Part shown: piece after piece, positions 1 through 6,300 of the stretch | Layout of the letters: every line of letters starts with the position of its first letter | Numbering within the stretch: the stretch's first letter is position 1 | Assembly (NCBI GenBank): GCA_016220045.1 | Contig: JACRIP010000533.1 | Location: 1-8,639 of the forward strand | Reading direction: 5' to 3' | Source: Planctomycetota bacterium | GTDB taxonomy: Bacteria > Planctomycetota > MHYJ01 > WSZJ01 > JACPWG01 | DNA: 8,639 nucleotides | Notes under the pieces: model-generated | The model's input: only the letters and a program-made list of their open reading frames with translations | Told to the model about the DNA's origin: nothing | Databases searched by the model: none | Position numbers and translations under genes: made by a program

Positions 1-2
1 AA

Positions 3-40
3 GTCGTCTCTCGGTGTGTTCCGTGTGTTCGGTGGCGATC
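3..40 (-). repeat. Interspersed 9-bp-tandem repeat, copy L1 (upstream of amidohydrolase gene)
   Basis: First of four copies of one intergenic repeat (L1 3-40, R1 1826-1863, L2 1971-2015, R2 6031-6075). Taking the strand that reads GATAGCCACCGAACACACGG as forward, this copy is reversed. The core is an imperfect 9-base tandem, ACCGAACAC/ACGGAACAC. L1 and the reverse complement of R1, which lies beyond the gene, match at 36 of 38 positions. Similarity to L2 continues past the core to the start codon. The window starts inside or just before this element, so its left edge is uncertain. No transposase or coding role is visible. Confidence 0.9.
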
Positions 41-49
41 AACGCCGAC

Positions 50-53
50 GAGG
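50..53 (+). promoter_or_regulatory. Ribosome binding site for the amidohydrolase gene, shared with the repeat
   Basis: GAGG sits seven bases before the ATG at 61. The same GACGAGGCC string with the same spacing precedes the GTG of the helicase gene (GAGG at 2018-2021). This supports choosing ATG 61 over the in-frame GTG at 16, which lies inside the repeat. Confidence 0.6.
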
Positions 54-60
54 CCACAGC

Positions 61-1830
61 ATGTTGCTCTCCCCCACTCCCCGCCCCAGCCGCCCCGCGC
101 CGCTCGCCCGGCTCGCGCCCCTGGCGCTCGCCCTGCTGCTCCTCGCCGCCGGCTGCAGCGAGCCGCGCTCCGCCCCGCCGCCCGTGCCTGCCGCCGCCCC
201 ACCGGCCACGCTTGCGCTGGTCAACGGCGTCGTCTTCGGCACGCCCTCCGCCACCGCCCTGCTCGTGCGCGGCAACCGCATCGCCACGGTCGGCGCCGAT
301 GCCGAAATCCGCGCCGCCGCCGCCGCGTCGCCCGGCTGCCGCCTCCTCGACGCCTGCGGCGCACACCTCCTTCCGGGCTTCCACGACGCCCACATCCATC
401 TCCTCTCCGGCGGGCTCGCCGCCGAGCAGGCCGACCTTTCTACCGAGAACACCCTGGAGGGCGCGCTGGCGGCGCTGCGCCGCTTCGCTGCAGCTCACCC
501 CGCCGACACCTGGGTGCTCGGGCGCGGTTGGCAGTACGGCATCGTCCCGCCCGGCGCCTTTCCCACCCGCCAGGACCTCGACCGCGCCGTCCCCGACCGC
601 CCGGTCCACCTCGAGAGCTACGACGGCCACGCCTCCTGGGCCAACTCGCAGGCGCTCGCGCGCGCCGGCGTCACCGCCGCCACGCCCGATCCCGAAGACG
701 GCCGCATCGTGCGCGAAGCGGACGGCCGCACCCCCGCCGGCGTCCTCCTCGAAAGCGCCACCGGCCTGGTGGACGAGCACGTCCCCGGGCCGGACGCCGC
801 GACCCTGCGCCGCGCCGCCCGCACCGCCCTACGGTACTGCCTGGAGCTCGGCATCACCTCCGTCGACCACATCACGCACAGCACCGACGACTTCGCCCTG
901 TTCGCGGAGCTGGCGGAGCGCGGCGAACTGCCGATCCGCCTCAGCCTCTCGCCGCCGCTCGACGGCGACCTCGACGAGTACGCGGCGCTCCGCCGCCGCC
1001 ACGCCTCCCCCTTCCTGCGCTTCGGCTTTCTCAAGGGCTTTCTCGACGGCGTGATCGAATCGAAAACCGCGTTCATGCTGACGCCCTACGAGCAGGACAC
1101 GGCGCGCGGGAAGCCGAATTTCACCCCGCAGCGCCTGCGGCGGCTGGTCGAGCGCGCGCACGCCCGGGGCTTCCCGGTCGCGCTGCACGCGATCGGCGAT
1201 GCGGCCGTGCGGCTGGCGCTCGACGCCTTTGAGGCCGCGATCGCCCGGCACCCCGACCTCCACCTGCGCCACCGGATCGAGCACATCGAGGTCGTCGACC
1301 CGGCCGACGTGCCGCGTTTCGCCCGCCTCGGCGTCATCGCGTCGATGCAGCCGTTCCACGCCAACCCCTTCGGGGAAACGCCCGATGACGGCGTCTGGTC
1401 GCTCAACCTGGGCGCGCGCCGCCTGCCGATGACTTTCGCCTGGCGGGCGCTGGCCGCGGCCGGAGCGCGGCTGGCGTTCGGCTCGGACTGGCCGGTGATG
1501 ACCGCCGCGCCGCTGCAAGGTCTGGCCGTGGCGATGACCCGACGCGATGAGCAGGGCCGGCCTGCGGACGGCTGGAACGCGCACCAGGCGGTTACCGTAG
1601 ATACGGCGGTCGCGGCCTACACCGAGGGGTCCGCGTACGCCATCGGGCGCGAGGGCGAGCTGGGCCGGCTCGCGCCCGGCTACCTCGCGGACCTCGTCGT
1701 GCTCGACCCCGCGGTCCGGCTCGACCAGCCCGCGACGCTCTGGCAGGGTAACGTGCGGGTCGTGGTCGTGGATGGCGAAGTGCGCTGGGAAAGCGCGAAG
1801 CCGAGTGAGCAGGTCGAACCAGAACGATAG
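61..1830 (+). CDS. Exported amidohydrolase, amidohydrolase_3 (YtcJ-like) family, predicted lipoprotein
   Basis: A 589-residue metal-dependent hydrolase of the amidohydrolase superfamily, which cleaves amide or ring C-N bonds; the substrate cannot be told. The first ~31 residues are a signal peptide (arginines, Leu/Ala core) ending in LAAGC, so Cys32 is the likely lipidated residue and the enzyme would be anchored outside the cytoplasm. Metal-site motifs appear in order: HDAHIH (His111, His113), FLKGFLDG (Lys325, candidate bridging lysine), LHAIGD (His376), RHRIEHIE (His408) and FGSDWPV (Asp476). DGHASWANS, near residue 190, is also typical of the family. The C-terminal ELGRLAPGYLADLVVLD segment closes the composite beta-sandwich. 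Length and motif order fit a complete enzyme. ATG 61 is chosen because it follows GAGG and directly gives a signal peptide; the open frame upstream is repeat sequence. Its TAG stop lies within repeat R1. Codons drift from GCC to GCG along the gene. It appears monocistronic. Confidence 0.92.
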   Translation: MLLSPTPRPSRPAPLARLAPLALALLLLAAGCSEPRSAPPPVPAAAPPATLALVNGVVFGTPSATALLVRGNRIATVGADAEIRAAAAASPGCRLLDACGAHLLPGFHDAHIHLLSGGLAAEQADLSTENTLEGALAALRRFAAAHPADTWVLGRGWQYGIVPPGAFPTRQDLDRAVPDRPVHLESYDGHASWANSQALARAGVTAATPDPEDGRIVREADGRTPAGVLLESATGLVDEHVPGPDAATLRRAARTALRYCLELGITSVDHITHSTDDFALFAELAERGELPIRLSLSPPLDGDLDEYAALRRRHASPFLRFGFLKGFLDGVIESKTAFMLTPYEQDTARGKPNFTPQRLRRLVERAHARGFPVALHAIGDAAVRLALDAFEAAIARHPDLHLRHRIEHIEVVDPADVPRFARLGVIASMQPFHANPFGETPDDGVWSLNLGARRLPMTFAWRALAAAGARLAFGSDWPVMTAAPLQGLAVAMTRRDEQGRPADGWNAHQAVTVDTAVAAYTEGSAYAIGREGELGRLAPGYLADLVVLDPAVRLDQPATLWQGNVRVVVVDGEVRWESAKPSEQVEPER

Positions 1831-1863
1831 CCACCGAACACACGGAACACACCGAGAGACGTC
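1826..1863 (+). repeat. Interspersed 9-bp-tandem repeat, copy R1 (overlaps the amidohydrolase stop)
   Basis: Forward copy of the repeat described at 3-40. It begins GATAGCC, and the TAG in that heptamer is the stop codon of the amidohydrolase gene, so the repeat overlaps the coding end by five bases. It matches the reverse complement of L1 at 36 of 38 positions, and that of L2 at 35 of 38. A run of eight T follows at 1864-1871. It could equally be the left end of a ~183 bp unit closed by L2. Confidence 0.9.
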
Positions 1864-1970
1864 TTTTTTTTGTAAAGTGCTCGGCCTGCGGCCCGTACGT
1901 GGTCGCCACGAACTTGCGCCGCGACTGCGGCCGAGGACCGAGCTATACGCCCTCCGGCCAATCAAAAAGA
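1864..1970. other. Intergenic spacer between two inverted repeat copies
   Basis: 107 bases between R1 and L2. It opens with eight T. It contains a 5-bp hairpin CGTGG-TCG-CCACG (1898-1910) nested in a 7-bp pairing CTCGGCC (1880-1886) / GGCCGAG (1929-1935), and ends in a short A-rich run (1964-1968). I see no convincing -35/-10 promoter and no gene. It may carry the helicase promoter or be the interior of a small non-autonomous element. Confidence 0.45.
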
Positions 1971-2015
1971 GTCGTCGCTCGGTGGGTTCCGTGTGTTCGG
2001 TGGCTATCTACTCCG
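1971..2015 (-). repeat. Interspersed 9-bp-tandem repeat, copy L2 (upstream of helicase gene)
   Basis: Reverse-oriented copy. Its reverse complement matches R2, beyond the helicase gene, at 43 of 45 positions, including the outer CGGAGTAGAT stretch that L1 and R1 lack. From its left edge to the start codon (1971-2028) it aligns without gaps to 3-60 at 50 of 58 positions, so the similarity covers the ribosome binding site and stops at the initiation codon. Confidence 0.9.
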
Positions 2016-2017
2016 AC

Positions 2018-2021
2018 GAGG
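2018..2021 (+). promoter_or_regulatory. Ribosome binding site for the helicase gene
   Basis: GAGG seven bases before GTG 2029, the same arrangement as at 50-53. It decides the start: the in-frame GTG at 1993 lies in the repeat, has no ribosome binding site, and would add a repeat-encoded tail. Confidence 0.6.
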
Positions 2022-2028
2022 CCGCAAA

Positions 2029-5000
2029 GTGTCGCAACCCCCCAAGCCCGCCGCACCCGACGCGCTGGCGCCCTTTCACCCGACGGTGCGCCGGTGGTTC
2101 GCCACCCGCCTCGGCACGCCCACCGAGCCGCAGCGCCAAGGCTGGCCCGCGATCGCCGCCGGCCGCCACACCCTGATCGCCGCGCCCACCGGCTCCGGCA
2201 AGACCCTCGCCGCCTTCCTCTTCGCGCTCGACGGCCTGCTCCGCCTCGGCCCTCACCCGCCGGACGCGACGTCCGTGGTCTACGTCTCCCCGCTCAAGGC
2301 CCTGTCCAACGACGTGCAGAAAAACCTGCAAGCGCCCCTCGCCGAACTCCGCGCGCTCGACCCGACGCTGCCGGAAATCCGCGTCCTCGTGCGCACCGGC
2401 GACACGCCGGCCGCGGCGCGCGCCGCCATGACCCGCCGCCCGCCCCACATCCTGGTCACCACGCCCGAATCCCTCTACCTGCTGCTGACCAGCGCGGGCG
2501 GCCGCCGCGTGCTCGCCGGCGCGCGTTCGGTGATCGTGGACGAGATCCACGCGCTTGCGCGCGACAAACGCGGCAGCCACCTCGCGCTTTCGCTCGAGCG
2601 CCTCGACGCGCTCGCCGGCGCGCCGCTCCAGCGCATCGGCCTGTCGGCGACGCAGCGGCCGATCGCCGAAACCGCCGGGCTGCTGGTCGGCGCGGGCCGC
2701 GAGTGCACGATCGTCGACGTCGGCCACCGCCGCGAGCTCGACATCGACGTCGAGATCCCGCGCTCCCCCCTCACCGCGGTCTGCTCCCACGAGGTCTGGG
2801 AGGAGATCTACGAGCGCATGGCCGAGCTGATCCGCGCCCACCGCACCACGCTGGTCTTCGTCAACACGCGCAAGCTGGCGGAGCGCCTGGCCGCGCGGCT
2901 CACCCCCCTCCTCGGCGCCGACGCGGTCGCCTGCCAGCACGGCTCCCTGGCGCGCGCGCGCCGGCTCGACGCCGAACAGCGCCTCAAGGCCGGCAAGCTG
3001 CGCGCCCTGGTCGCCACCGCCTCGCTCGAACTCGGGCTCGACATCGGCGACGTCGACATCGTGCTTCAGGTAGGTTCCGTACGCTCGATCGCAACCTTCC
3101 TGCAGCGCGTGGGCCGCGCCGGGCACGGGGTCGGGCGCACGCCCAAGGGCCGGGTCTTCCCGCTCACCCAGGACGAGCTGCTCGAATGCGCGGCGCTCTT
3201 CCGCGCGGTCCGGCGCGGCGAACTCGACCGCACCGTGCTCCCGCGCCGCCCGCTCGACATCCTTGCCCAGCAGGTGGTCGCCGCCTGCGTCGCCGAGCCC
3301 TGGCCCGAGGACCGGCTCTACGAGACCGCCTGCCGGGCCTGGCCCTATCGGGAACTGACCCGGGCCGATTTCGACGCCACGGTCGCGCTGCACACGAGCG
3401 GAGGCCGCGGCGCGCTCCTGCACCGGGACGGCGTGGGGCGGCGCCTGCTCGCGACCCGGCGCGCACGCCTCGCCGCCATCACCTCCGGCGGCGCCATCCC
3501 CGACACCGCCGACTACCAGGTCCTCCTCGAACCCGAAGGGACGCTGATCGGCACGCTCAACGAGGACTTCGCGGTCGAGGCCACCGCCGGGGACGTCTTC
3601 CAGCTCGGCAACGCTTCCTGGCGCATCCTGCGCATCGCGCCCGGCGTGGTCCGGGTCGCCGACGCGCAGGGCCACCCGCCGTCGCTCCCCTTCTGGCTTG
3701 GGGAGGCCCCGGCGCGCACGCGCGAGCTCGCCGCCGAGGTCGCCTGCCTGCGCGAAGACTACGGCGATGCCCCGACCCTGGCCGCGGCCGCCGGCATCGC
3801 CGAGCCGGCGGCCCACGCCGCCGCCGAATACCTGGCCGCCGCGCGCACCGCGCTCGGCGTGCTCCCCACGCAGACGTGCGTGGTGCTCGAGCGCTTCTTC
3901 GACGAAAGCGGCGGCACCCAGCTCGTCATCCACGCCCCCTTCGGCCTGCGCGTCAACCGCGCCTGGGGACTCGCGCTGCGCAAGCGCTTCTGCCGCGGCT
4001 TCGGCTTCGAGCTCCAGGCCGCCGCGACCGAAGAGGCGATCCTGCTCTCGCTCTCGCCGCTCCACTCCTTCCCGCTCGACGAGGTCTTCGACTACCTCGA
4101 CGCCGAGCACGCGCCCCACCTGCTCGTGCAGGCGCTGCTCGCCTCGCCGCTCTTCACGGCGCGCTGGCGCTGGAACGTCACGCGCTCGCTCCTGGTCGAG
4201 CGCGCCCGCAGCGGCCGCCGCGTGCCGGCGCCGCTCCTGCGTTTCCGCGCCGACGACCTGCTGGCGCTGGCCTTCCCGGGCGCGCTCGCCTGCCCGGAAA
4301 CGCTCCCCGGTCCGGACATCGACGTGCCCATGGAACACCCGATGGTGCGCCAGACCATCGAGGATTGCCTGTACGAAGCGATGGACCTCGACGGCTTCCT
4401 CGAGGTGCTGCGCGGGCTGGCCGACGGGCGCATCCGCCGCGTCGCGGTGGACACGCCGGAGCCGTCGCCTTTTGCCCGCGCCATTCTCGCGGCGCATCCG
4501 TACAGCTTTCTCGACGATGCGCCGCTCGAAGAGCGCCGCACCCAGGCGGTGCTGAGTCGGCGCGGGCTCGATCCCGCGCGCGCGCAGGAGATCGGCGCGC
4601 TCGACCCGGAGGCGATCCGGCGCGTGCGCGAGGAGGCGTGGCCGCGCCCGGAGAACGCCGAGGAGGTCCATGAGGCCCTCGGGTGGATGGGGTATGTCAC
4701 CGACGACGAAGCGCGGCCCTGGGGCGCGTGGCTCGACGAACTGGCGGCTGCCGGCCGCGTCGCGCACGCGGAGGGCCGCTGGTACGCGGCGGAGACGGTG
4801 CGCGATTCGAAGGCCCTGCTGCGCGGTCGCCTGCAGGCGCTCGGGCCGGTCTCGGGGGATGACCCGGACTTCTACGTACTCGAACGCGAGGGGGTGGTGC
4901 TGCGCGGGCGCTTCGAGGAAGGGCGCCCGGGCTGGTGCGACCGCCGGCTGCTCGCGCGCATCCACCGCTACACCGTGGAGCGGCTACGCCGCGAGATCGA

Positions 5001-6024
5001 GGCGGTCAGCGCGGCGGACTTCCTGCGTTTTCTCGCCTGCTGGCAGTTCGCCGATCCGGCCCATCGCGTGGAAGGCCCGCGCGGGGTGGTGGAGGTGGTG
5101 CGGCGGCTGGCGGGGTTCGAGTCGCCGGCGGCGGCCTGGGAGGGGAGCGTGTTGCCGGTGCGGGTGCGCGGCTATCGGCGCGAGTGGCTCGACCAGGCGA
5201 CGCTGGGCGGGGCCGTGGTGTGGGGCCGGCTGTGGGGCGGCGGGTCCGGTCCGCTGCGGCGCGCGCCGCTGTGCCTCTTGCCGCGCGAGGAGCTCGATGA
5301 CTGGCTGCGGCTGGCGGGGCCGGCGGATCTGACGCGGGTGGGCGGCCCGGCGAAAGACCTGGCGGCGGCGCTCGCGGCGCGCGGGGCGCTCTTTGCGCCG
5401 GAGCTGGCGCGCGCGGCGCGGCTGCTGGAGGGGCATGTCGAGATCGGGCTCGCGGAACTGGTCGGCCAGGGCGCGGCGACCTGCGATGCCTTCGGCGGGC
5501 TGCGGGCGCTGCTCGTGCCGCCGGGGCGGCGGCACCGGCCGGGCGCGCGGTCGGGCGCGGCGGCGATGGCGGCCTCCGGGCGCTGGAACGGGTTCCGCGG
5601 CGCGGCGGCGCCAGACCAGGTCTCTACCGTAGTACCGCCCGATCCGGCGACGGTCGGGTTCGTGGCGCAGCGGCTGCTGCGGCGTACGGGGGTGGTTTTC
5701 CGCAAGACGATCGTGCGGGAGCGGGTGCCGGTGCCGTGGCGCGACCTGCTGCGGCACTTTCGCGAGCTGGAGGCCCAGGGCCACGTTCGGGGCGGGCGGT
5801 TCGTCGCGGGTTTCGACGGCGAGCAGTACGCGCTGCCGGAGGCGGTGGAATTGTTGCGGGGCGTGCGGCGGCGGGGTCCGGCGGGGGAACCGGTGGTGGT
5901 GGGCGCGGCGGACCCGCTGAACTTCCGGGGCATCCTGACGCCGGAGGCGCGGGTGCCGGCGTCGGCGAGCGCGCAAGTCGCGCTGCCGGGTGGTGCGGCG
6001 GGGGCGGGGGCGGGGAGTGAATGA
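2029..6024 (+). CDS. lhr: Lhr-family superfamily 2 ATP-dependent DNA helicase
   Basis: 1331 residues with GTG start. Lhr enzymes are 3'-5' ATP-driven DNA translocases and RNA:DNA-unwinding helicases, induced with DNA repair genes in some bacteria; they act in the cytoplasm on nucleic acid. Helicase motifs appear in order: APTGSGKT (I, residues 52-59, Lys58), YVSPLKALSND (Ia, ~85), DEIH (II, 171-174), SAT (III, 206-208), LVFVNTRK (IV, ~275), ATASLELGLDIG (V, ~329) and QRVGRAGH (VI, 359-366). Lhr-specific core segments follow: FWLGEAPARTREL, VLERFFDESGGTQL, FGLRVNRAWGLALRKRF, EHPMVRQTIEDCLYEAMD and PSPFARAIL, covering the winged-helix and beta-barrel domains to ~residue 860. The remaining ~470 residues match the Lhr C-terminal region and end with YALPEAVELLR and DPLNFRGILTPEARVP. 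E. coli and mycobacterial Lhr are about 1500 residues, so this is complete but somewhat short. Third-position bases shift from C to G near the middle. It stands alone between repeats L2 and R2. Start choice rests on GAGG at 2018. Confidence 0.96.
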   Translation: MSQPPKPAAPDALAPFHPTVRRWFATRLGTPTEPQRQGWPAIAAGRHTLIAAPTGSGKTLAAFLFALDGLLRLGPHPPDATSVVYVSPLKALSNDVQKNLQAPLAELRALDPTLPEIRVLVRTGDTPAAARAAMTRRPPHILVTTPESLYLLLTSAGGRRVLAGARSVIVDEIHALARDKRGSHLALSLERLDALAGAPLQRIGLSATQRPIAETAGLLVGAGRECTIVDVGHRRELDIDVEIPRSPLTAVCSHEVWEEIYERMAELIRAHRTTLVFVNTRKLAERLAARLTPLLGADAVACQHGSLARARRLDAEQRLKAGKLRALVATASLELGLDIGDVDIVLQVGSVRSIATFLQRVGRAGHGVGRTPKGRVFPLTQDELLECAALFRAVRRGELDRTVLPRRPLDILAQQVVAACVAEPWPEDRLYETACRAWPYRELTRADFDATVALHTSGGRGALLHRDGVGRRLLATRRARLAAITSGGAIPDTADYQVLLEPEGTLIGTLNEDFAVEATAGDVFQLGNASWRILRIAPGVVRVADAQGHPPSLPFWLGEAPARTRELAAEVACLREDYGDAPTLAAAAGIAEPAAHAAAEYLAAARTALGVLPTQTCVVLERFFDESGGTQLVIHAPFGLRVNRAWGLALRKRFCRGFGFELQAAATEEAILLSLSPLHSFPLDEVFDYLDAEHAPHLLVQALLASPLFTARWRWNVTRSLLVERARSGRRVPAPLLRFRADDLLALAFPGALACPETLPGPDIDVPMEHPMVRQTIEDCLYEAMDLDGFLEVLRGLADGRIRRVAVDTPEPSPFARAILAAHPYSFLDDAPLEERRTQAVLSRRGLDPARAQEIGALDPEAIRRVREEAWPRPENAEEVHEALGWMGYVTDDEARPWGAWLDELAAAGRVAHAEGRWYAAETVRDSKALLRGRLQALGPVSGDDPDFYVLEREGVVLRGRFEEGRPGWCDRRLLARIHRYTVERLRREIEAVSAADFLRFLACWQFADPAHRVEGPRGVVEVVRRLAGFESPAAAWEGSVLPVRVRGYRREWLDQATLGGAVVWGRLWGGGSGPLRRAPLCLLPREELDDWLRLAGPADLTRVGGPAKDLAAALAARGALFAPELARAARLLEGHVEIGLAELVGQGAATCDAFGGLRALLVPPGRRHRPGARSGAAAMAASGRWNGFRGAAAPDQVSTVVPPDPATVGFVAQRLLRRTGVVFRKTIVRERVPVPWRDLLRHFRELEAQGHVRGGRFVAGFDGEQYALPEAVELLRGVRRRGPAGEPVVVGAADPLNFRGILTPEARVPASASAQVALPGGAAGAGAGSE

Positions 6025-6030
6025 GAAGTC

Positions 6031-6075
6031 CGGAGTAGATAGCCACCGAACACACGGAACACACCGAGAGACGAC
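6031..6075 (+). repeat. Interspersed 9-bp-tandem repeat, copy R2 (downstream of helicase gene)
   Basis: Forward copy starting six bases after the helicase TGA. It is complementary to L2 at 43 of 45 positions, including the outer CGGAGTAGAT. No reversed partner lies in the 225 bases before the next gene, so within this window its only specific partner is L2, on the other side of the helicase gene. Confidence 0.9.
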
Positions 6076-6127
6076 GGTTTTGATAGAGTGCGCGTCAGGC
6101 GAACGGGGCTTGCCGGGGCGACACCAT

Positions 6128-6198
6128 CGATTGCTGATTTCGGATTTCGAATTGCGGATTGGCTCCTGGCATTGCTGGCTTGCGTCAATCCGCAATTG
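6128..6198. repeat. TTTCGGA-type intergenic repeat with 12-bp inverted repeat
   Basis: An AT-richer island in very GC-rich DNA. It begins with a degenerate ~7-base tandem (GATTTCG, GATTTCG, AATTGCG, GATTGGC). AATTGCGGATTG (6150-6161) pairs perfectly with CAATCCGCAATT (6186-6197) around a 24-base loop. Sequences of this kind are, from general knowledge, common intergenic repeats in environmental bacterial genomes and yield spurious translations such as NPKSEI. There is no T-run after the stem, so a terminator is not supported. The rest of the gap to the lipoprotein gene (6199-6288) shows nothing recognisable. Confidence 0.65.
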
Positions 6199-6288
6199 CC
6201 TAGGCGCGGGATTTCCCACTTTCCTGTCTTCCAAAGCGCCGGTCCATCCGTCAAGAGAGCAGACGTCGAACGATTCCATCAACCCATC

Positions 6289-6294
6289 GGAGAA
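6289..6294 (+). promoter_or_regulatory. Ribosome binding site for the lipoprotein gene
   Basis: GGAGAA ends six bases before ATG 6301. It fixes the start there and not at in-frame codons further upstream, which would translate the 6128-6198 repeat. Confidence 0.65.
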
Positions 6295-6300
6295 CGTGTG

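Noticed and set aside
16..60. N-terminal extension of the amidohydrolase from GTG 16
   Set aside because: It would translate the repeat and bury the signal peptide; ATG 61 has a ribosome binding site and a proper lipoprotein signal.
1843..1863. GGAAC...CGTC in the repeat as an ECF sigma promoter
   Set aside because: The spacing between the two blocks is only about 11 bases, while ECF promoters need roughly 16-17, and the blocks are part of the tandem.
1857..1871. Palindrome AGACGTCT followed by eight T as a terminator
   Set aside because: The palindrome leaves no loop and cannot form a stable RNA hairpin; no other strong stem abuts the T-run.
1899..4673. 924-codon plus-strand frame overlapping the helicase gene
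   Set aside because: It is a shifted frame of the helicase coding sequence, giving Arg/Pro/Ala-rich sequence without motifs.
2008..4965. 985-codon open frame on the minus strand
   Set aside because: It lies wholly antisense to the helicase gene, whose motifs are unambiguous. It is low-complexity Arg/Ala/Gly/Glu sequence, as expected from antisense frames in very GC-rich DNA.
3..6075. Integron gene cassettes or a CRISPR array as the cause of the repeats
   Set aside because: Copies are inverted and flank full genes on both sides; there are no attC core sites, no integrase gene, and no regularly spaced short spacers.
6088..6300. 71-residue N-terminal extension of the lipoprotein
   Set aside because: It translates the intergenic TTTCGGA repeat and would place the signal peptide internally; GGAGAA before ATG 6301 decides the start.
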